64,000 nucleotides of DNA from Lysinibacillus_B sp042920265 (GCF_042920265.1 NZ_JBDQZI010000001.1:124001-188000); one strand, 5' to 3'; positions 8,833-19,251 are shown, counted from the stretch's first letter. The notes: generated from the letters alone by a model not told the origin. Program-made: numbers and translations.

Positions 8833-10170
8833 GTGTCTACAAAACCAGTATTAGATATCAACGAAAAACCAAGTATTGTACAGTTAATTACATTAAGTTT
8901 CCAACATTTATTTGCCATGTTTGGTTCAACTATTTTAGTACCAAAATTAGTAGGTCTTGATCCAGGGATTGCCCTGTTAACAAGTGGGATTGCCACGATT
9001 ATCTTCCTATTAATTACACAATTTAAAGTGCCAGCATACTTAGGCTCATCATTCGCCTTTATTACACCGATTATTACGGTAGCAGGGCTTGATAACGCAG
9101 GCGTAGCCATTAACCCAGGGAACGCAATGATAGGGGCAATGGGCGTTGGGATTATTTACGGGATTGTCGCTTTAGTTATTTGGAAGACAGGCTATAAATG
9201 GTTAATGGCCTTACTACCACCCATTGTAGTAGCACCTGTAATTATCGTAATCGGTTTAGGGTTAGCAGGAACAGCTGTTGACATGGCAATGAATATTACG
9301 GTTCAGCAGTTAGATGAAGCAACAGGTCAAATGATGGATGTAAAAGTGTATAGCTTTAAACATTTCTCAGCAGCGCTTGTCACGTTGTTGGCAGCGATCG
9401 TATTTAATGTATATTTTAAAAATATTTTAAGTGCCATGCCGATTTTATTAGGGTTAATCATCGGATATATTTATTCTGTAGCCATCGGAATTGTAAACTT
9501 TGAGCCAGTAAAAGAGGCAGCATGGTTTGCGATGCCAACCTTCTTAATACCGGGCGTAGATTATGAATTGAACGTAACAACAACGATTTTAGCTGCAATG
9601 TTACCAGTAGTCATTGTGACCATTTCGGAACATATTGGTCACCAATTAGTATTAGGGAAAGTCGTAGAACGAAATTACATTAAAGATCCGGGTCTTCATC
9701 GCTCATTATTAGGTGATGGCTTAGGAACATTTGTTAGTGCGTTAATCGGTGGTCCACCGAAAACAACGTATGGTGAAAATATCGGGGTATTAGCGATTAC
9801 AAGAGTGTACTCCATCTATGTTATCTTCGGTGCAGCAGTAGCGGCAATGTTAATCGCATTCTTCGGGAAAGTAATGGCATTAATTTCAACAATCCCAACA
9901 GCAGTACTGGGCGGTATTTCGATTTTATTATTCGGGATCATTGCATCGAGCGGTTTACGTATGTTCGTTGAAAGTCGCGTAGATTTTGGAAATAACCGCA
10001 ACATGGTGATCGCATCAGTTATTTTAATCATCGGTATCGGCAATGCACAAATTGTATTTGGCGATTTTGCCATCGGTGGTATGGCGTTATCCGCATTAAT
10101 TGGTGTGGCATTAAACTTAATCTTACCAGGACGCGATAAAGGCGCTGGAGACTTGTACGAACATGAATAA
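8833..10170 (+). CDS. pyrP: Uracil permease, NCS2 family
   Basis: Inner-membrane uracil:proton symporter for pyrimidine salvage. The 445-residue product is hydrophobic throughout with about 12-14 membrane segments and has the NCS2 signature region GGPPKTTYGENIGVLA near residues 296-311, which follows the TISEHIGH helix that forms part of the substrate site. The GTG start is chosen because GAGGAAC lies just upstream and the protein then aligns with family N-termini. Followed by the second PyrR attenuator. Confidence 0.96.
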   Translation: MSTKPVLDINEKPSIVQLITLSFQHLFAMFGSTILVPKLVGLDPGIALLTSGIATIIFLLITQFKVPAYLGSSFAFITPIITVAGLDNAGVAINPGNAMIGAMGVGIIYGIVALVIWKTGYKWLMALLPPIVVAPVIIVIGLGLAGTAVDMAMNITVQQLDEATGQMMDVKVYSFKHFSAALVTLLAAIVFNVYFKNILSAMPILLGLIIGYIYSVAIGIVNFEPVKEAAWFAMPTFLIPGVDYELNVTTTILAAMLPVVIVTISEHIGHQLVLGKVVERNYIKDPGLHRSLLGDGLGTFVSALIGGPPKTTYGENIGVLAITRVYSIYVIFGAAVAAMLIAFFGKVMALISTIPTAVLGGISILLFGIIASSGLRMFVESRVDFGNNRNMVIASVILIIGIGNAQIVFGDFAIGGMALSALIGVALNLILPGRDKGAGDLYEHE

Positions 10171-10180
10171 TTAAATAGTA

Positions 10181-10302
10181 GTACCTTTTAAGATTTGTCC
10201 AGAGAGGCAAGGAAGGGGAACGACACGAAGGCACGTCTATGAACGATGTCTTAGCTTGTCACACCCTCAAAGCCTCGCTATCTTGTATAGTGAGGTTTTT
10301 TT
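10181..10302 (+). promoter_or_regulatory. PyrR-dependent attenuator 2 (pyrP-pyrB)
   Basis: A second PyrR-binding loop, TTTGTCCAGAGAGGCAAGGA, starts at 10194 and is closed by CCTTTT and AAGG segments. The terminator pairs 10273-10281 with 10287-10295, with one G-U pair, and continues in a T tract. It gives pyrB to pyrE a separate control from pyrR-pyrP. Confidence 0.93.
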
Positions 10303-10400
10303 AAAAAAGAAAATGAAGAATATTTCATCAATCTGTCAAATGAGAATAGTCAAAATAGTTCTATACTAGTAAGTAGCGAATCAAATCGGAGGCGCAATGT

Positions 10401-11276
10401 ATGAAAAATTTATTGTCAATGGAGCATTTATCAAATGAGGAAATTTTACACATTTTAGAACGAGCACAGGCGTTTGAAAATGGCGAACAGCCACAGCTTG
10501 ATCGAGCATACAATGTGGCAAATCTTTTCTTCGAGCCAAGTACACGTACAAAAACAAGCTTTGAAATGGCAGAGCGCCGCATTGGCTGTACAGTCATTCC
10601 GTTTGATGCAGGGTTTTCAAGTGCATTAAAAGGTGAAACGATGTATGACACAGTAAAAACACTTGAAATGATTGGTCTGGATGCCGTCGTGATTCGTGCG
10701 AAAGAAGATGAATACTACAATGAACTGCTAGAAGGTATTGATTGTGCTGTCATTAATGCAGGTGACGGGGCAGGGCAACATCCATCGCAAAGCTTACTGG
10801 ATCTATACACAATCAAAAAAGAATTCGGCAACTTTGAAGGCTTAAATATTACGATTGTAGGTGATATTTCACATAGCCGAGTAGCAAAATCCAATGCGGT
10901 GGCACTCACAAGACTAGGGGCGAATATTCGTTTCCTTTGCCCAGAAGAATGGGCAGGCGATTTTGAAGCTGTACACTCATGGGATGCAGTATTAGAAGAT
11001 AGTGATGTTGTGATGCTACTTCGCATTCAACATGAGCGACACGCGGTAAGTAAAAACTTTTCCAAAGATAGTTATCACGAGGAGTTTGGTTTAACGGTAG
11101 AACGTGAAAAACGCATGAAAAAAAGTGCCATTATTATGCATCCAGCACCGGTGAACCGCGATGTAGAAATCGCAGACGAATTAGTAGAATGTGAACGTTC
11201 TCGTATTTTCCAGCAAGTGCGAAATGGTGTATATGCACGTATGGCCATACTAGAAACGATTTTGAAGGGACGATAA
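10401..11276 (+). CDS. pyrB: Aspartate carbamoyltransferase catalytic chain
   Basis: Condenses carbamoyl phosphate with L-aspartate to N-carbamoyl-L-aspartate, the committed step of UMP synthesis. The 291-residue product has the carbamoyl-phosphate loop FEPSTRT (residues 44-50), KGET near 75-78, and HPSQSLLD in place of the more usual HPTQ. It is a little shorter than the 304 residues of the B. subtilis enzyme. No pyrI regulatory chain is present, as is normal in Bacillus relatives. Ribosome site CGGAGGCG; pyrC follows after four bases. Confidence 0.97.
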   Translation: MKNLLSMEHLSNEEILHILERAQAFENGEQPQLDRAYNVANLFFEPSTRTKTSFEMAERRIGCTVIPFDAGFSSALKGETMYDTVKTLEMIGLDAVVIRAKEDEYYNELLEGIDCAVINAGDGAGQHPSQSLLDLYTIKKEFGNFEGLNITIVGDISHSRVAKSNAVALTRLGANIRFLCPEEWAGDFEAVHSWDAVLEDSDVVMLLRIQHERHAVSKNFSKDSYHEEFGLTVEREKRMKKSAIIMHPAPVNRDVEIADELVECERSRIFQQVRNGVYARMAILETILKGR

Positions 11277-11280
11277 TAAG

Positions 11281-12567
11281 ATGACAATGACATTTATTCA
11301 AAACGTAAAAATGTTAAATGAACAAGGTGAATTAATCGACGCAACAGTAACAGTTGAAGATGGCAAAGTAACAGAAATTGGCGGTGTGATGCCAGAAGGA
11401 AAAGGTGTCATTCAAGTAATCGATGGACAAGGCAACTTCCTTTCGCCAGGTTTTGTAGATGTACACGTACATCTTCGTGAGCCAGGCTTTGAACATAAAG
11501 AAACGATTGCAACAGGCTCTTTAGCTGCAGCACGTGGCGGTTTCACAACAATTTGTGCGATGCCAAACACAAAGCCAGTACCAGATTCAGTCGAAAACAT
11601 GCAGTTAATTAATGGTCTGATTAAGGAAAGTGCCCTCGTTCGTGTATTGCCATATGGCTCACTAACAAAAGATATTTCAGGTGAAGAACGCACAAATATG
11701 GAAGAACTAAAAGCAAATGGTGCTGTAGCTTTCTCAGATGATGGTGTAGGTATTCAATTAGCCTCTACAATGTATGAACAAATGAAAGAGGCTGCACGTT
11801 TAGATACGATCGTTGTTGCACACTGTGAAGATAACTCACTTATTTATGAAGGTGTCATGCATGAGGGGAAACGTAATAAAGAGCTAGGTTTACCGGGGAT
11901 CCCATCGATTTGTGAATCTGTCCAAATTGCGCGCGACGTATTACTAGCTGAAGCAGCAGGTGCGCGCTACCACGTATGTCACGTATCAACGAAAGAATCT
12001 GTACGTGCAGTACGCGATGCAAAAGCAGCAGGCATTAAGGTAACAGCTGAAGTTTGTCCACACCATCTTTTACTTGAAGAAATGGACATCCCATCAGACG
12101 ATGCAAACTGGAAAATGAACCCGCCACTACGTGCAAAGGACGACCAAGATTCATTACACGCAGCATTACTTGACGGCACAATCGACTGTATCGCAACAGA
12201 CCATGCACCACACACAGTAGAGGAAAAATGCTGTGGTATGGTTGGTGCACCATTCGGCATTGTCGGCTTTGAAACAGCATTCCCACTTTTATACACACAT
12301 TTTGTAAAAACGGGTAAATGGACATTAAAGCAATTAGTTGAGTGGATGGCAACAAAGCCAGCAGAAATTTTCGACTTACCATACGGTAAAATTGAAGTAG
12401 GGGCTTCAGCAGACTTTACGATTATCGATCTTGAAAAAGAGATGGAAGTAAATCCAGAAGAGTTTAAGTCAAAAGGGCGTAACACACCATTTACAGGATG
12501 GAAGACGCAAGGCTGGCCAGTACTAACAATATTTGAAGGTAATATCGTATATCAGGAGGCAGAATAA
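11281..12567 (+). CDS. pyrC: Dihydroorotase, type I
   Basis: Zinc amidohydrolase that cyclises N-carbamoyl-aspartate to dihydroorotate. The 428-residue product has the metal-binding HVH (His62, His64 in VDVHVHLREPG), AMPNTKP, further histidines in AHCED and CPHHLLL, and the ATDHAPH aspartate motif. Length and motifs fit type I (PyrC of B. subtilis). Its stop overlaps the first base of carA. Confidence 0.98.
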   Translation: MTMTFIQNVKMLNEQGELIDATVTVEDGKVTEIGGVMPEGKGVIQVIDGQGNFLSPGFVDVHVHLREPGFEHKETIATGSLAAARGGFTTICAMPNTKPVPDSVENMQLINGLIKESALVRVLPYGSLTKDISGEERTNMEELKANGAVAFSDDGVGIQLASTMYEQMKEAARLDTIVVAHCEDNSLIYEGVMHEGKRNKELGLPGIPSICESVQIARDVLLAEAAGARYHVCHVSTKESVRAVRDAKAAGIKVTAEVCPHHLLLEEMDIPSDDANWKMNPPLRAKDDQDSLHAALLDGTIDCIATDHAPHTVEEKCCGMVGAPFGIVGFETAFPLLYTHFVKTGKWTLKQLVEWMATKPAEIFDLPYGKIEVGASADFTIIDLEKEMEVNPEEFKSKGRNTPFTGWKTQGWPVLTIFEGNIVYQEAE

Positions 12568-13667
12568 TGAAAAAACGTTTATTAATTTTAGAAGACGGTA
12601 CTGTATTTCACGGTACAGCATTCGGTAGTGACAAAGCATCACAAGGTGAAGTTGTATTTACAACAGGAATGACAGGTTACCAAGAAACATTATCGGATCC
12701 ATCATTTTACGGTCAAATTGTTACATTAACATATCCACTCATCGGGAACTACGGCATTAACCGTGATGATTTCGAAGCGATTGCACCAGTTATCCGTGGA
12801 TTTGTTGTACGTGAGCTTGCAGATCAGCCATCGAATTGGCGTTCAGATATGACATTGAATGACTATTTAAAAGCACAAGATATTCCTGGTATCGAAGGAA
12901 TTGATACACGTAAATTAACACGTATTATCCGTACAAAAGGTGCGGTGCGTGCGATTTTAACAGAAGCAGATGCAGACGTAAATGTAGAAGAAGTAGTAGC
13001 GCAATTACAAGCAACACCGCTTATTACACATCATGTAAAAGAAGTATCACCAAAAGCAGCTTATCCGTCACCAGGACGTGGAAAACGTGTTGTATTAATT
13101 GATTTCGGTATGAAGCATGGCATTTTACGAGAATTAAATAAACGCGACTGTGACGTATTAGTCGTGCCTTATAACACACCAGCAGAGCGCATTTTAGCGT
13201 GGCATCCAGACGGTATTATGTTATCAAATGGCCCAGGTAACCCAATGGACGTAGCAGAAGGTATTGAAACAGTGAAAAACTTAATCGGTAAAGTACCGAT
13301 GTTCGGGATTTGCTTAGGTCACCAAATCTTCTCATTAGCGTGTGGCGCAAAATCATTCAAATTACCATTCGGTCACCGCGGAGGGAACCACCCAGTAAAA
13401 GATTTACGCACAGGCCGTACAGATTTAACATCTCAAAACCATGGCTATGCGATCGATATCGAGTCATTAAAAGAGACAGATTTAGAATTAACACACGTTG
13501 CATTAAACGACGGTACTTGTGAAGGGGTTCGTCATAAAAAATACCCAATCTTCACAGTTCAATATCACCCAGAAGCTTCACCAGGTCCAGAAGATTCAAA
13601 TCACTTATTCGATGAATTCATTGAAATGATGGAAAATGAAGCAGCAAAGGAGAAACAACATGCCTAA
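12567..13667 (+). CDS. carA: Carbamoyl-phosphate synthase small chain (pyrimidine-specific)
   Basis: Glutaminase subunit that supplies ammonia to CarB. The 366-residue product has the CarA N-terminal domain and a class I amidotransferase domain with nucleophile Cys249 in FGICLGHQ and the catalytic His-Glu in VQYHPEASPGP. The start overlaps the pyrC stop by one base and the end overlaps carB by eight bases. Its place in the pyr operon makes it the PyrR-controlled copy (pyrAA of B. subtilis). Confidence 0.97.
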   Translation: MKKRLLILEDGTVFHGTAFGSDKASQGEVVFTTGMTGYQETLSDPSFYGQIVTLTYPLIGNYGINRDDFEAIAPVIRGFVVRELADQPSNWRSDMTLNDYLKAQDIPGIEGIDTRKLTRIIRTKGAVRAILTEADADVNVEEVVAQLQATPLITHHVKEVSPKAAYPSPGRGKRVVLIDFGMKHGILRELNKRDCDVLVVPYNTPAERILAWHPDGIMLSNGPGNPMDVAEGIETVKNLIGKVPMFGICLGHQIFSLACGAKSFKLPFGHRGGNHPVKDLRTGRTDLTSQNHGYAIDIESLKETDLELTHVALNDGTCEGVRHKKYPIFTVQYHPEASPGPEDSNHLFDEFIEMMENEAAKEKQHA

Positions 13668-16600
13668 ACGTACAGATATTAACACTATTTTAGTAATTGG
13701 ATCAGGTCCAATCGTAATCGGTCAAGCAGCAGAGTTTGACTATGCAGGAACACAAGCGTGTCTTTCATTAAAAGAAGAAGGTTACCGTGTTATCCTAATC
13801 AATTCAAATCCAGCGACAATTATGACAGATACAGAAATCGCTGACAAAGTATATATCGAACCAATTTCGTTAGAGTTTGTGTCACGTATCTTGCGTAAAG
13901 AACGTCCAGATGCAATCCTACCAACACTTGGTGGTCAAACAGGTTTAAATATGGCGATCGAGTTAGATGAATCAGGTATTTTAGATGAGCTAGGAATCGA
14001 AATTCTTGGGACAAAATTAGATGCGATTCATAAAGCAGAGGACCGCGATTTATTCCGTAACTTAATGTACGAATTAGGTGCTCCAGTACCTGAGTCAGAC
14101 ATCATCCATAACATGGAAGAAGCGAAAGCATTAGTAGCACGTATCGGCTATCCAGTAATCGTACGTCCAGCGTTTACACTTGGCGGTACTGGCGGCGGTA
14201 TTTGTTACAACGACCAAGACTTAGAGGAAATCGTTACATCAGGTTTAAAATATTCACCTGTAACACAATGTTTACTTGAAAAATCAATCGCTGGTTATAA
14301 AGAGATTGAATACGAAGTAATGCGTGACTCAGCAGACAACGCGATCGTTGTATGTAATATGGAAAACTTTGACCCAGTTGGTATTCATACGGGTGACTCA
14401 ATCGTAGTGGCACCAACGCAAACATTATCGGACCGTGAAAATCAAATGTTACGTAATATCTCTTTAGATATTATTCGTGCATTAAAAATTGAAGGTGGCT
14501 GTAACGTGCAATTAGCACTTGATCCATACAGCTTCCAATACTATGTAATCGAAGTTAACCCACGTGTATCACGTTCATCGGCGCTCGCTTCAAAAGCAAC
14601 GGGTTACCCAATTGCAAAGTTAGCAGCAAAAATCGCTGTCGGTTTAACGTTAGATGAAATTAAAAACCCAGTGACAGGTTCAACATTTGCTTGCTTCGAG
14701 CCAGCACTTGACTACATCGTAGCGAAAATCCCGCGCTGGCCATTCGATAAATTCGAATCAGCGAAACGTAACTTAGGTACACAAATGAAAGCAACGGGTG
14801 AAGTAATGGCACTTGGCCGTACGTTCGAAGAAGCGATGTTAAAAGCAGTTCGTTCACTTGAAACAGGTCACTACCATATTGAGATGAAACACCCAGAAGA
14901 GTTAACAGATTCTTGGATCGAAAAACGTATTCGTAAAGCGGGCGACGAGCGTTTATTCTTCATCGGTGAAGCATTACGCCGCGGTGTAACAATCGAGCAA
15001 ATTCACGAGTGGTCAGCAATCGACTTATTCTTCTTACACAAATTAAAGAAAATCGTCGATATGGAAGCGACACTTGCAGACAATAAAAACGATAAAGATG
15101 TATTACGTACAGCAAAACGTTTAGGCTTTGCAGATCGTAAAATCGCAGAGCTTTGGGAAACAACGGCAGAAGCAGTGTATGCATTCCGTAAAGAACACGG
15201 CATCATCCCAGTGTATAAAATGGTTGATACATGTGCAGCTGAATTTGAATCGCAAACACCATACTTCTATGGCACATACGAAGAAGAAAATGAGTCAATT
15301 AAATCTGACAAGCCATCTGTTGTGGTACTAGGCTCTGGTCCGATTCGTATCGGTCAAGGGGTAGAGTTTGACTATGCGACAGTACACTCTGTATGGGCAA
15401 TTCAAGAAGCAGGCTATGAAGCGATTATTATTAACTCAAATCCTGAAACTGTATCGACGGACTTCTCGATTTCAGATAAGTTATACTTCGAGCCATTAAC
15501 AATCGAAGACGTCATGCACATCATCGATTTAGAACAACCGATTGGGGTAGTCGTGCAATTCGGTGGTCAAACGGCGATTAACTTAGCAGATAAATTGGAA
15601 GCAAATGGCGTGAAAATTCTAGGGACAACGTTAGAAGACATCGACCGTGCAGAAAACCGTGATAAGTTCGAGCAAGCATTACAACAATTAAACATTCCAC
15701 AACCTCCTGGTGATACAGCTACTTCAGCAGAAGGCGCAATGGCAATTGCTGAAAAGTTAGGCTTCCCAGTATTAGTACGCCCATCATACGTACTTGGCGG
15801 ACGTGCAATGGAAATTGTATACAATATGGATGAGTTAGCACACTATATGGAGCATGCGGTAGAAGCTTCTCCAGATCACCCAGTATTAGTTGACCGTTAT
15901 TTAACAGGTCAAGAAATTGAAGTAGATGCAATTTGTGATGGTGAAAATGTATTAATTCCAGGTATTATGGAGCACATTGAGCGTGCAGGGGTGCACTCTG
16001 GTGACTCAATCTCTGTATATCCACCGCAAAAATTAACAGAGGCACAAAAAGAAACGCTTGTAGACTACACAACACGTTTAGCAAAAGGCTTAGGCATCGT
16101 TGGTCTGATGAACATTCAATATGTAATGAGCGAAGGCGAAATTTACGTAATCGAAGTAAACCCACGCTCTTCTCGTACAGTACCATTCTTATCAAAAATT
16201 ACGAATATCCCGATGGCAAATATCGCAACAAAAGCGATTCTTGGTCAATCGATTGTAGCGCAAGGTTACAAACCAGGCTTAGCGCCAGAACAAACAGGTG
16301 TATTCGTAAAAGTGCCAGTGTTCTCATTTGCAAAATTACGCCGTGTTGACATTACATTAGGACCTGAAATGAAGTCAACGGGTGAGGTAATGGGGAAAGA
16401 TTCTACACTTGAAAAAGCACTTTACAAAGGCTTAGTAGCAGCAGGTATGGAAATTAAAACGCACGGTACTGTGTTATTTACTGTATCGGATAAAGATAAA
16501 GAAGAAGCAATTGCGATTGCAAAACGCTTCTCAACAGTAGGCTACCGTATTATGGCAACAGAAGGTACAGCACGAAGCTTTGAAGCAGCAGGTATACGTA

Positions 16601-16857
16601 CAGATGTTGTTGAAAAAATCGGTGCAAAAGGTAAAACATTAATCGATGTCATTCAAAACGGTGAAGCACAACTTGTTGTGAACACATTAACAAAAGGCAA
16701 GCAACCAGCGCGTGACGGCTTCCGTATTCGTCGTGAGTCAGTAGAAAACGGTGTACCATGTTTAACATCACTTGATACTGCTGAAGCGATGCTACGTGTA
16801 ATCGAGTCGATGACATTCACTGCTGAAGAAATGCCAAAAGCGGAGGTAGTACACTAA
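13660..16857 (+). CDS. carB: Carbamoyl-phosphate synthase large chain (pyrimidine-specific)
   Basis: Makes carbamoyl phosphate from bicarbonate, ammonia and two ATP. The 1065-residue product has two homologous ATP-grasp halves (each opening with a GSGPI.IGQ..EFDYA motif, near residues 13 and 560) and a C-terminal MGS-like allosteric domain. The ATG at 13660 is chosen over an in-frame ATG 24 bases upstream because AAAGGAG precedes it and the protein then begins MPKRTDI, as in relatives. pyrK follows one base later. Confidence 0.97.
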   Translation: MPKRTDINTILVIGSGPIVIGQAAEFDYAGTQACLSLKEEGYRVILINSNPATIMTDTEIADKVYIEPISLEFVSRILRKERPDAILPTLGGQTGLNMAIELDESGILDELGIEILGTKLDAIHKAEDRDLFRNLMYELGAPVPESDIIHNMEEAKALVARIGYPVIVRPAFTLGGTGGGICYNDQDLEEIVTSGLKYSPVTQCLLEKSIAGYKEIEYEVMRDSADNAIVVCNMENFDPVGIHTGDSIVVAPTQTLSDRENQMLRNISLDIIRALKIEGGCNVQLALDPYSFQYYVIEVNPRVSRSSALASKATGYPIAKLAAKIAVGLTLDEIKNPVTGSTFACFEPALDYIVAKIPRWPFDKFESAKRNLGTQMKATGEVMALGRTFEEAMLKAVRSLETGHYHIEMKHPEELTDSWIEKRIRKAGDERLFFIGEALRRGVTIEQIHEWSAIDLFFLHKLKKIVDMEATLADNKNDKDVLRTAKRLGFADRKIAELWETTAEAVYAFRKEHGIIPVYKMVDTCAAEFESQTPYFYGTYEEENESIKSDKPSVVVLGSGPIRIGQGVEFDYATVHSVWAIQEAGYEAIIINSNPETVSTDFSISDKLYFEPLTIEDVMHIIDLEQPIGVVVQFGGQTAINLADKLEANGVKILGTTLEDIDRAENRDKFEQALQQLNIPQPPGDTATSAEGAMAIAEKLGFPVLVRPSYVLGGRAMEIVYNMDELAHYMEHAVEASPDHPVLVDRYLTGQEIEVDAICDGENVLIPGIMEHIERAGVHSGDSISVYPPQKLTEAQKETLVDYTTRLAKGLGIVGLMNIQYVMSEGEIYVIEVNPRSSRTVPFLSKITNIPMANIATKAILGQSIVAQGYKPGLAPEQTGVFVKVPVFSFAKLRRVDITLGPEMKSTGEVMGKDSTLEKALYKGLVAAGMEIKTHGTVLFTVSDKDKEEAIAIAKRFSTVGYRIMATEGTARSFEAAGIRTDVVEKIGAKGKTLIDVIQNGEAQLVVNTLTKGKQPARDGFRIRRESVENGVPCLTSLDTAEAMLRVIESMTFTAEEMPKAEVVH

Positions 16858-16858
16858 T

Positions 16859-17632
16859 ATGATTCGCCAAGAACGAATGACGGTCGTTCAGCAATCGAAA
16901 ATTGCTCATAATATTTTTGAGCTTACAGTACAAGGCGAGCTTGTCCAGGAAATGACTCCTGGGCAGTTCGTGCATGTACGTGTAGCTGATATGTTCGAAC
17001 CGCTATTACGACGTCCAATTAGTATTGCCAATATTAATAAGGAAACAAATGAATTTACGATGATCTATCGTGCAGAGGGTCGTGGAACTGAAATTTTATC
17101 GTTAAAGCAAGTAGGTGATACGATAGATATTTTAGGGCCAATCGGTAATGGCTTCCCGGTTGATGCAGTACCAGAGGGCGGTACGGCATTGCTTGTCGGA
17201 GGTGGTATCGGTGTACCCCCATTATATGAATTAGCTAAGCAATTAAATGCACGTGGTATACGGACAATTCATGTATTAGGATTCCAATCGGAAAATGTTT
17301 GTTTTTATGAAGAACAGTTTAGCCATTTAGGCGATACACATTATGTCACAGCGGATGGAACAAAAGGAACAAAGGGGTTTGTGACAAACTTATTAGATGA
17401 GTTACAGCCTGAGTTTGATGTGTTCTATTCTTGTGGACCGCTGCCAATGTTAAAAGCATTAGAAGCACAATTCCCAGATAAACCAGGTTATTTATCCTTT
17501 GAAGAACGTATGGCTTGTGGGATTGGTGCATGTTTCGCTTGTGTATGCAACACAACAGAAAATGTTGAAAAAGATTATGTAAAAGTATGCTCAGATGGGC
17601 CAGTATTCCCGAAAGGAGTTGTGGCACTATGA
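16859..17632 (+). CDS. pyrK: Dihydroorotate dehydrogenase B, electron-transfer subunit
   Basis: FAD and [2Fe-2S] subunit that lets PyrD use NAD+ as electron acceptor. The 257-residue product has a ferredoxin-reductase-like FAD domain (RRPISIANI), an NAD-binding domain (GGGIGVPPL), and a C-terminal cysteine cluster CGIGACFACVC plus a later VCSDGP cysteine for the iron-sulfur centre. Its stop overlaps the pyrD start as ATGA. Presence of pyrK means class 1B enzyme. Confidence 0.97.
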   Translation: MIRQERMTVVQQSKIAHNIFELTVQGELVQEMTPGQFVHVRVADMFEPLLRRPISIANINKETNEFTMIYRAEGRGTEILSLKQVGDTIDILGPIGNGFPVDAVPEGGTALLVGGGIGVPPLYELAKQLNARGIRTIHVLGFQSENVCFYEEQFSHLGDTHYVTADGTKGTKGFVTNLLDELQPEFDVFYSCGPLPMLKALEAQFPDKPGYLSFEERMACGIGACFACVCNTTENVEKDYVKVCSDGPVFPKGVVAL

Positions 17633-18540
17633 GCCGTATCAATATTTCGTTACCAGGATTAGAACTAAAGAACCCAATTATGCCAGCGTCAGGCTGTTTT
17701 GGCTTCGGTCGTGAATACGCACAACTGTATGATTTATCAAAGCTAGGTGCAATTATGATTAAAGCGACGACAGTAGAAACACGTAGCGGAAATCCAACGC
17801 CACGTGTAGCAGAAACTTCAGCGGGTATGTTAAATGCGATTGGGCTTCAAAACCCAGGAATCGAGAAAGTAATGGCAGAAGAGCTTCCTTTCTTAGAAGG
17901 GTATGATGTGCCAATTATCGCAAACGTTGCGGGGACTGAAGTGGCAGACTATGTAGAAGTAGCGGAGCGTATTTCGAAAGCACCGAACGTTCATGCATTA
18001 GAATTAAATATTTCATGCCCGAACGTTAAATGTGGAGGCATTCAATTCGGTACAGATCCAGCGACTGCGCGTGAATTAGTAGAGGCCGTTAAAGCGGTAT
18101 CGAGTGTGCCAGTCTACGTAAAACTTTCACCGAACGTAACAAATATTGTGGATATCGCAAAAGCGGTAGAAGCAGGTGGTGCAGACGGTATTACGATGAT
18201 TAATACACTGATTGGTATGCGTCTACACGAAAAAACAGGAAAGCCAGTGATTGCCAATGGCACGGGTGGTTTATCAGGTCCAGCGGTTAAACCAGTAGCG
18301 ATTCGCATGGTTTATGAAGTATATAAAAATATAAATATTCCTATTATTGGAATGGGCGGTGTCATGAACGCACAAGACGTAGTCGACTTTATGTCAGCAG
18401 GTGCTTCAGCTGTCGCGGTTGGTACGGCAAACTTTGTCGATCATTTCGTATGCCCGACAATCATTGATGCGCTACCAGCAAAGTTAGACGAGCTAGGTGT
18501 AGAGCATATTACAGAACTTATTGGAAGGAGTCACCGTTAA
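17629..18540 (+). CDS. pyrD: Dihydroorotate dehydrogenase B, catalytic subunit
   Basis: FMN enzyme oxidising dihydroorotate to orotate, paired with PyrK (class 1B). The 303-residue product is a TIM barrel with the NISCPN catalytic cysteine loop at about 129-134 and phosphate-binding glycines in the GMGGV region. The ATG at 17629 is chosen because AAAGGAG lies upstream and it forms the ATGA overlap with pyrK. Confidence 0.97.
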   Translation: MSRINISLPGLELKNPIMPASGCFGFGREYAQLYDLSKLGAIMIKATTVETRSGNPTPRVAETSAGMLNAIGLQNPGIEKVMAEELPFLEGYDVPIIANVAGTEVADYVEVAERISKAPNVHALELNISCPNVKCGGIQFGTDPATARELVEAVKAVSSVPVYVKLSPNVTNIVDIAKAVEAGGADGITMINTLIGMRLHEKTGKPVIANGTGGLSGPAVKPVAIRMVYEVYKNINIPIIGMGGVMNAQDVVDFMSAGASAVAVGTANFVDHFVCPTIIDALPAKLDELGVEHITELIGRSHR

Positions 18541-18541
18541 C

Positions 18542-19249
18542 ATGAACGATAAACCGATTATTGCACTAGACTTTCCAGGAGAGAAAGAAGTGTTTCAATT
18601 TTTAAGCCAGTTTGAAGAGCAACTTTTTGTCAAAGTGGGCATGGAGTTATATATGCAGGAAGGGCCAGATATCGTGCGCAAAATTAAAGAACAAGGCCAC
18701 GACATTTTCCTAGATTTAAAACTTCATGACATTCCAAATACGGTAAAGTCTGCAATGAAAGGTTTAGCACGATTAGGTGTGGATTTAGTTAATGTTCATG
18801 CAGCAGGTGGCAAAAATATGATGGAAGGTGCACTGGAAGGCTTAGAGGCAGGTACGCCTGTCGGGAAAAAGCGTGCAGCTTTAATCGCAGTAACACAACT
18901 AACATCAACGACAGAAGAACAAATGCGCAATGAACAACGCATTGATCTGCCATTGATTGATGCTGTGCTACATTATGCACAGCTCACAAAATCGGCTGGT
19001 TTAAATGGGGTTGTTTGTTCGGTGCATGAAGCACGTGCCATTGCAGAAGTATGCGGTGAAGACTTCCTTCGCGTAACGCCAGGTATTCGCATGGCGGGCG
19101 GCGAGACACATGACCAAAAACGTATTGCAACACCAGACGGGGCACGTCAAGATGGTTCGTCATTAATCGTAGTAGGACGTGCCATTACAGGCGCAGCTAA
19201 TCCAGTAGCTGCATATAAAGAAGTTTGTGAATTATGGGAGGCAAAATAA
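18542..19249 (+). CDS. pyrF: Orotidine 5'-phosphate decarboxylase
   Basis: Decarboxylates OMP to UMP, the last step of the pathway. The 235-residue product has the catalytic DLKLHDIPNTV motif (Asp-Lys-Asp array) near residues 59-69 and the phosphate-binding end TPGIR. Start ATG at 18542 follows GGAAGGAG and lies one base after the pyrD stop. Confidence 0.98.
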   Translation: MNDKPIIALDFPGEKEVFQFLSQFEEQLFVKVGMELYMQEGPDIVRKIKEQGHDIFLDLKLHDIPNTVKSAMKGLARLGVDLVNVHAAGGKNMMEGALEGLEAGTPVGKKRAALIAVTQLTSTTEEQMRNEQRIDLPLIDAVLHYAQLTKSAGLNGVVCSVHEARAIAEVCGEDFLRVTPGIRMAGGETHDQKRIATPDGARQDGSSLIVVGRAITGAANPVAAYKEVCELWEAK

Positions 19250-19251
19250 TT

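Noticed and set aside
11979..12485. Long minus-strand frame of 168 codons opposite pyrC
   Set aside because: Antisense shadow of a clear dihydroorotase gene; serine-rich low-complexity translation, no ribosome site.
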